Assembly: GCA_019059635.1 (NCBI GenBank)
Contig: JAGVRJ010000003.1
Span: 2,170,001-2,234,000 of the forward strand
Origin: Proales similis
Lineage: Eukaryota; Rotifera; Eurotatoria; Ploima; Proalidae
DNA: 64,000 nucleotides
Direction: 5' to 3'
The stretch's first letter is position 1, and each line of letters begins with the position of its first letter. Made by a program: the position numbers and the translations under genes. A model generated the notes under the pieces. The model saw only the letters and a program-made list of their open reading frames with translations, was not told where the DNA came from and ran no database searches. Positions 57,101-64,000 of this stretch are shown here, piece after piece.

Positions 57101-59954
57101 TTCGAGCAGCTGGAAAACTTTGACCGTGACGCTGGCCTCGAAGAGAACGATGAGAATAGCGAATTGAACGAGCGCAGAGAGCTGCAACAACAGCAGTCAG
57201 ACGAGAGCAACTCGCATCAAGTAGCTCGAAATGTGGTTGATTTTACAGACTCAAGCGACGATGACGACGATTACAATAATGCTCGAACGACCGAAAAGGG
57301 AAATCGGCGAGAAAATGCAGACCGAGTGGAAGAAAAGATTGAGAACACATTCGAGTTGGACGTGCCTTCGGACAATAATCAGGACGAAGACGACGACCTG
57401 GACGCTGCATTTGAAAAGTTCTCCAAAGAGCCGAGCAGTAAAGCGCTGAGCAACGTGCCCGATATTGAGATCGAGTCGGGTCTGAGAGAGCTGGTGAACG
57501 AAGCGTCGAATGAATACGGTCGCCAGAAGAGCATCGAGCTGGATGATATCGAGCTACCCGATGAGAATGTAGACGCCCAAGGAACGAATTCGGAGGCAGT
57601 GAGCCGCAAGACTGAATCGCAGCTCATCACTGACGACGATGAGAGAGTCGATTTGAGTGACGATAACACATCCACGGTAAAGTGCCTTGCCTTCCTCGGA
57701 CGGGTTAGATTAGAGACGAGCGAGTTGAATTTTCTTGTTGTTGGCGTTGTTTTTGGTTGTTTGAGTTTCTGAAATCACATATTCCTGTTGCATGTTTCAT
57801 TCACGCTCTCTTGGTCACTCGATATTGCAGACACTTGATTGGCGAGCTTCATTTCAATTGCACTGCATGCTAATACCACTACTACTGTACTACACATCGC
57901 ATGCTAGCCTGCACTCGTTCCTTCCTAGTCTCTGGCTAGCCCTCAATCTCAGCTCTACTCTACTTTGCCTATTAAAGCCTTTTGCTAGACGAATCACTTG
58001 CTGCTTGACGCCTATTCATAAATCATTGCTCTCGCTGTTTAGGTCAGTAGGCAAAGCGAAAGGAGACGACTGAAGCCAGCAGAGGACCTGATATCAGATC
58101 TGGCGGCGAGAACGCCTCCCAAGCAGTCAGTGAGCAACAACAACACAAGCAAGCCAGCAAGTCGAAGCTCGTCTAATCCGCATCGAGACGAGCTGCGCCT
58201 GAGCTTTGAACCTCACGCATCAGCGCCAGTGGACGAGATCAAAACGCCCGACTTTGACGTCGACTTTGCTTATCAGGTAGTTGAACAAAAGCGAGCGAAA
58301 TTCTCGTCTATCAATTTCGACACGCTTAATGGGCTTATTGCTTTATTATTTCTCATTCTGATCTGATTGGTTTGTTTGTTGAGATCAGCTGGCGTGCGTG
58401 GGCGCGCGCGAGCTGGTCTTGTTTGCTTGTTCTAATTGACGCCTTGTGAGGGAGCTAACAAGCACCTTCGAAATAAGTGCTGTCAATTTGAGCGACCACC
58501 GCTGTCCTAATCGAGTTGTTTGACCTTTGTTGTCAGCTCGCTGCTATAAATTAGAACTCGTTCTGGCCTCCTTAAGTCAGGTACCTGCAAAATAGTCGCA
58601 TTTAGGATGATTCTGAACGCTTTGCTTGCTCTGCTCGTGAAACTGCACCACGCTATGGGCGCTCCGCTCACGCCCGCGCTGCATTTGATTGCGATGGCCG
58701 TCGGCTGGCTCTTGAGTCGTGTTGAGCTTCAGGCTCGCGTTGAATCTGCGCACGAACTGACCAAGTCGATCACATTTCAAAGCGCTCTCAGCACACAGTA
58801 CACATCGAATATTGAGTCGTCGACGCCATCCGCCTCGCGTGATTCATCTTCTTTGCGCGTGACGTCATCGCCGTCGTCGAACTCAAGCCAATCATTCCAT
58901 CGTTCTGTGTCATACAAAATCGGCTGCTCGCCCATTAGTCTGGCGAATGGCTTATCAACGCCCGATCAGCTTCTGCTTGTCGATCGCTGTCTGCTTGAGA
59001 ATTGCCGCCTGGCCTCCAAGCCGCTCAATGAGGAAGCTGGCGGCAAAGGCTTTAGCTGTCGCTTTAGTCGCATTCGTACTCTCCAGCAAGTAAGTTTTCT
59101 TGGTTTACTACATGAATGCGCGCGTGTTCGCTCAACAGCAAGCGAGCGACGAGTGCTTTGAGTTGCGATCGCGAGCTAAATGCAGCGGGCCGAGCGATGG
59201 GTAACTGCTTCTGTTGTTGTAGCGGCCTCTATTACATTCTGAAGGAGTTGGCGCGCTCCATTTCACGGCACCTGTCCCGTTCGATTGGGCCATTTTGTGA
59301 GTTAGGCTCTTTACTGTCCATCCTGAAGGCTTCTCCAACTCGTTTGTTCCCCCAATAGCGAATAAGAAACCAATGCCCGACGTTGTGCCTCGTTCTGTAA
59401 ACATTCATTCAACTCGTTCGTCGTTTAACTAACCCTCTAACCGACTCAGTTGTTGAAAATCTTTTCGTCCGCCTTTCAAATTAACAATTTTGTTTTGATT
59501 TTCAAGTCTCAACAGCAGCCAGAATTCGACACCAAGCAAACAGCAGTTCAGGAAAATCGCGCCGCCAATGGTCTACCGGACATAGTAACTCAGCGCCAGA
59601 CCAATGAAGGTAAGCAATTCAGTTTGACCATTTTGAGCCTCCAATGCTAATAGGCGACGTTTGCCACTAGCCGTCAGCGACAAAGCACGCAAATACCTCG
59701 AAGGGTTGGACGGCATCAAACTGAGCGAGATTCAGGTGCCCGACTCGCTCAAGCAGCAACTCGAGTTCTTTGACAGAGAAGAACTGCTGCAGCTGATCGC
59801 CTATCAGAAGAAATACCTTGACTACAAGGAATCTCGAATCAAAGACCTCGAGAACTACATCGACAACCTTGTGGTGAAAATAATCGAAACCGAGCCGGCC
59901 ATCTTGATGAACGCGAGCAATGTACTCAACGGCAAAGGCAAGAAATTCATCTAA
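54134..59954 (+). CDS. Rip11: Rab11 family-interacting protein, class I (Rip11-like)
   Basis: Effector that links Rab11 recycling endosomes to membranes and motors. Exon 1 (54134-54164) encodes MWTPTHIVVT, closely like the start of insect Rip11. The acceptor after GTAAAG restores VTQARGLIDKGKGGND. The C2 domain continues with YCMIGMGKEKFLTSTVSKSL, APSWNEQAE, LGEKATLKITVYHKSS and KWIKLLGKPE. A long disordered Ser/Glu/Asp-rich middle follows, over several exons (54.9-58.3 kb), including NPF/DPF-like endocytic motifs near 56740-56870 (FDPFAPSNDP, SDPFGLPSF, SHDPFSVFD). The C-terminal FIP-RBD coiled coil, from SDKARKYLEGLDG to LENYIDNLVVKIIETEP, is the Rab11-binding helix. The stop is at 59952-59954. 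A Glu run (EEEEEE) comes from a GAG repeat near 55815. Middle exon boundaries are approximate. The PI4K beta gene follows on the other strand. Confidence 0.9.
58545..58551 (+). promoter_or_regulatory. Candidate TATA box for an internal Rab11-FIP promoter
   Basis: TATAAAT lies 56 bp before the ATG at 58607, inside an intron of the Rab11-FIP gene. The spacing suits a TATA-driven start site with a short leader. Function is inferred. Confidence 0.4.
58607..59089 (+). CDS. Putative alternative first exon of Rab11-FIP with hydrophobic N terminus
   Basis: An ATG-led frame of 161 codons ends at a good donor (CAGCAA then GTAAGT) in phase 0. That is the phase of the Rab11-FIP exon starting at 59507 (SQQQPEFDTK). 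The start encodes two hydrophobic stretches, MILNALLALLVKLHHAM and LTPALHLIAMAVGWLLS, then a Ser-rich segment (SSSLRVTSSPSSNSSQSFHR) and a Cys-containing region. Codon choice (CTG, CTC, GCC) looks like the coding genes nearby. The frame may instead belong to an internal exon of the main transcript or to a separate small gene. If used as proposed, it would give a short membrane-anchored isoform keeping only the Rab11-binding C terminus. Confidence 0.45.
59197..59432 (+). CDS. Putative small exon pair encoding a myristoylation/palmitoylation-type N terminus
   Basis: The ATG at 59197 opens MGNCFCCCSGLYYILKELA, with Gly2 for N-myristoylation and four cysteines for palmitoylation. The exon ends at 59296 before GTGAGT. 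A 62-nt intron with acceptor CCCCCAATAG leads in phase to 59359, where the frame continues NKKPMPDVVPRS. It then either stops at 59430-59432 (57 residues in all) or uses a GTAAAC donor at 59397, in phase 0, to join the Rab11-FIP exon at 59507. No homologue is recognised. The start could be part of an intron that is open by chance. Confidence 0.35.
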
Positions 59955-60446
59955 ACAGCGTCAGATTGGGGCACTTGTAGATTCGGGCGCCTTTTCGAGT
60001 CTTTCTTCTTTCGGCTTTTTAAATTCTTTTATTATTTGTTCATCGGTTGAAATTCTATTTAATTAACTTAAAAATATCAATTAATTTGCTTGTTCAATGA
60101 TTCTGATTCTATTTTAAACAACAAAACGACATCAAAAGCAATAACAAAAACACTGAACGACGATGACGACAACAATGCGAAAATCTTACTTGCTCAACAA
60201 CAAACTGACGAGTTAACTTATTCGCGAATAAAATCAAATTGAAAAAAAAAAACTCCAGACTTGGCTGTCTAGTGAAGTGAGAAATGAGTTTTATTTAAAA
60301 TTTCATTTAGTAAGAAGTCAAAAAACAACAACAGCAGCAGCGAGACAAAGTAAAAGTTGCGCTATTGACCTTGAAAAAAAAAACAACAACGAAAGGGAAG
60401 GGCGTCCAAAATGCCGATTGCGTGGCGCTCGTTTGAATTGAACAAG
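59955..60446. other. Convergent 3' region of Rab11-FIP and PI4K beta
   Basis: A-rich, with several AATAAAA-like elements (for example near 60228) that probably serve as polyadenylation signals for the plus-strand gene. No gene is visible. Confidence 0.55.
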
Positions 60447-62867
<2,421 letters not shown>

Positions 62868-62956
62868 TCAGCTCGCCTCCGGCTCATTCTCTTTGATTCA
62901 GTCTTATCTGAAAGGTTTGAAAGAGCAAGCAGCAAATTAGACATTTTGATTAGAAC

Positions 62957-63220
62957 ATGAGCGAGACGCTCCGATTCAATTGTGTCGACGGCCACCTCAT
63001 CTCAAAAGCGTTCGTCAACAAGGTTTGATTTATTTTGCATTTTGATTAGCTCGCTGGTCGTCAGCCGTTCATCTACGAGAGTGAGCTCTCGCTCGAGAGC
63101 AAAGTTTACCTGAGTCACATGAAGTCCGCTTATGCTCAGCTCGCTCGGCTTTCAAACAAGGCTTTCCTCATCTGCCTCATTATGAAGACCTCTTGCAATT
63201 ATAGGCCTGCGCTAAATTAG
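62957..63220 (+). CDS. Small hypothetical protein, divergent from PI4K beta
   Basis: The ATG at 62957 gives MSETLRFNCVDGHLISKAFV, open to an in-frame stop after 63022. A 42-nt intron (63023-63064; GTTTGA to GTCGTCAG) joins NK to PFIYESELSLESKVYLSHMK and ends at 63220 with 73 residues in total. An acceptor at 63049 would also be in frame but would make a 27-nt intron. No family is recognised. The start is only 98 bp from the PI4K beta start on the opposite strand, so the two may share a promoter. Support is limited to the open frame and splice logic. Confidence 0.35.
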
Positions 63221-63533
63221 CATTTATTACTGCTTCTTGCTCGGTCTGCACGAGGCCGCTTCATGTGCAATTCTTGTCAAGGAAGCAAGGCTGCGTGAGC
63301 CCATTTGGGACGTTTATCGCTCTAGCCAGCCGAATACACCAAAGACAGGATCATGAGTAGAGGCAGCATTCCCTCCTTTGAAAAAAGGCCTTGAAGCTCT
63401 CTTTTCACGCTTCGTCTTGGTCTATTCATTTGTTTATTTAAAAAAAAAATAAATGCACGATTCAGTCGACGACTTTCTGAATGGATGAATCAGCCCGTTG
63501 GCTAGCAACGCTCCAGTTTGATAACAAACAATA
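63221..63533. other. Short intergenic region, no gene seen
   Basis: Contains an A-rich stretch (AAAAAAAAATAAATG near 63441), probably polyadenylation-related. Nothing else is visible. Confidence 0.4.
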
Positions 63534-64000
63534 TTACAAGCATCGGCTTTTCTCAAGCCTCAGTTTCTTCAAGCCCGCAATGCACATAACCAGAAGCTTC
63601 TCGTCTGTAATTGACGGGTCGCTCTTGTTCTTCAGCTTGTTGTATTCGCCTCGCAGAATCAATTTGGCCGCGTGAAATTTCCGCTGTTGAACGAAACTGA
63701 ACGAGAGGAAAAGCTTGCAGCGACAAATTGCATTCGGCTCGTTGAAAGCCATCGCGAGCGCGAGTTGTTTCAAGGATACCTCCTCTGCACTTTTTGCCTT
63801 CAAGTGTTTGCCAATTAAGAGCAAACAGAAGAAGCGAAATAGAAGTAGAAACGTACGAATTCAATTGACTCTTCGCCCAGACAAGAGTAGGCGCCACCGA
63901 ATGTGGAGAAATAGGCCCAGTGCGCTTCGTATTTTATCCGTTTGTAGAGCCAGCTGAGCACAATTGAGCTCCTTCAGACCTGCTCGTTGGCTTAAGCGTT
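63534..64000 (-). CDS. Conserved hypothetical protein, 3' part (cut by window end)
   Basis: Two exons of a minus-strand gene that continues past base 64000. The upstream exon, ending near 63856, encodes YKRIKYEAHWAYFSTFGGAY, then SCLGEESIEF, and joins in phase 0 to AKSAEEVSLKQLALAMAFNE, PNAICRCKLFLSFSFVQQRK and AAKLILRGEYNKL, stopping at 63534. The pattern (aromatic Trp-Ala-Tyr-Phe-Ser-Thr-Phe-Gly-Gly-Ala start, TPR-like helices) recalls an uncharacterised animal family that I believe is DUF4807-like. This is from memory of the pattern and is uncertain. Confidence 0.4.

Noticed and set aside
63023-63049. A 27-nt intron in the small gene next to PI4K beta
   Set aside because: Far below the sizes of other introns here; a 42-nt alternative ending at 63064 also keeps the frame.

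Overview
This window is nuclear DNA from an invertebrate animal with a compact genome. Genes are split by many short spliceosomal introns, mostly about 45-75 nt with GT..AG ends. They lie on both strands, with AATAAA-type polyadenylation signals. There is no prokaryotic, viral or organellar content, and I saw no tRNA, rRNA, transposon or CRISPR array. An nAChR-like subunit and a GABA/LCCH3-like channel suggest a bilaterian, probably a protostome. A CFAP97 homologue, SPAG1/DNAAF13 and a WDR49/WDY-type EF-hand/WD protein suggest the animal makes motile cilia or flagella. The sequence alone does not allow a finer assignment.

Layout. 0-6.5 kb: the 3' part of a UBE2K-type E2 enzyme, a fucokinase-like GHMP kinase without the usual N-terminal domain, and an nAChR-like cation channel subunit. 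7-9 kb: a GABA-receptor-type channel with an unusual pore. 9-14 kb: a tandem pair of ABCE1 genes, one divergent and one canonical. 15.4-17.1 kb: a RING finger fused to a four-pass TMEM272-like membrane domain. 17.4-20.5 kb, minus strand: CFAP97 and an NDFIP adaptor. 22-25 kb: an orphan single-pass receptor-like protein and a Rab30-like GTPase. 26.5-32 kb: VPS11 and COX15. 32-44.5 kb, minus strand: SPAG1 and a long WD-repeat gene whose 3.7-kb intron holds an intact multi-pass membrane protein gene on the opposite strand. 45.8-48.5 kb: an ankyrin protein with a CaaX end. 49-51.6 kb: a small secreted protein and a PKI-like inhibitor. 54-60 kb: a Rab11-FIP (Rip11) gene with possible internal alternative first exons. 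60.4-62.9 kb: PI4K beta. 63-64 kb: two poorly understood genes, one of them cut by the window end.

Two themes recur. The first is membrane traffic: Rab30, VPS11, NDFIP, Rab11-FIP and PI4K beta, the last two being adjacent and linked through Rab11 in other animals. The second is cilia: CFAP97 and SPAG1 each carry a near-consensus RFX X-box within about 155 bp of the start codon. The most notable candidates for something undescribed are the RING-TMEM272 fusion, the ABCE1 paralogue, the membrane-anchored Rab11-FIP first exons, and the nested orphan 7TM-like gene.
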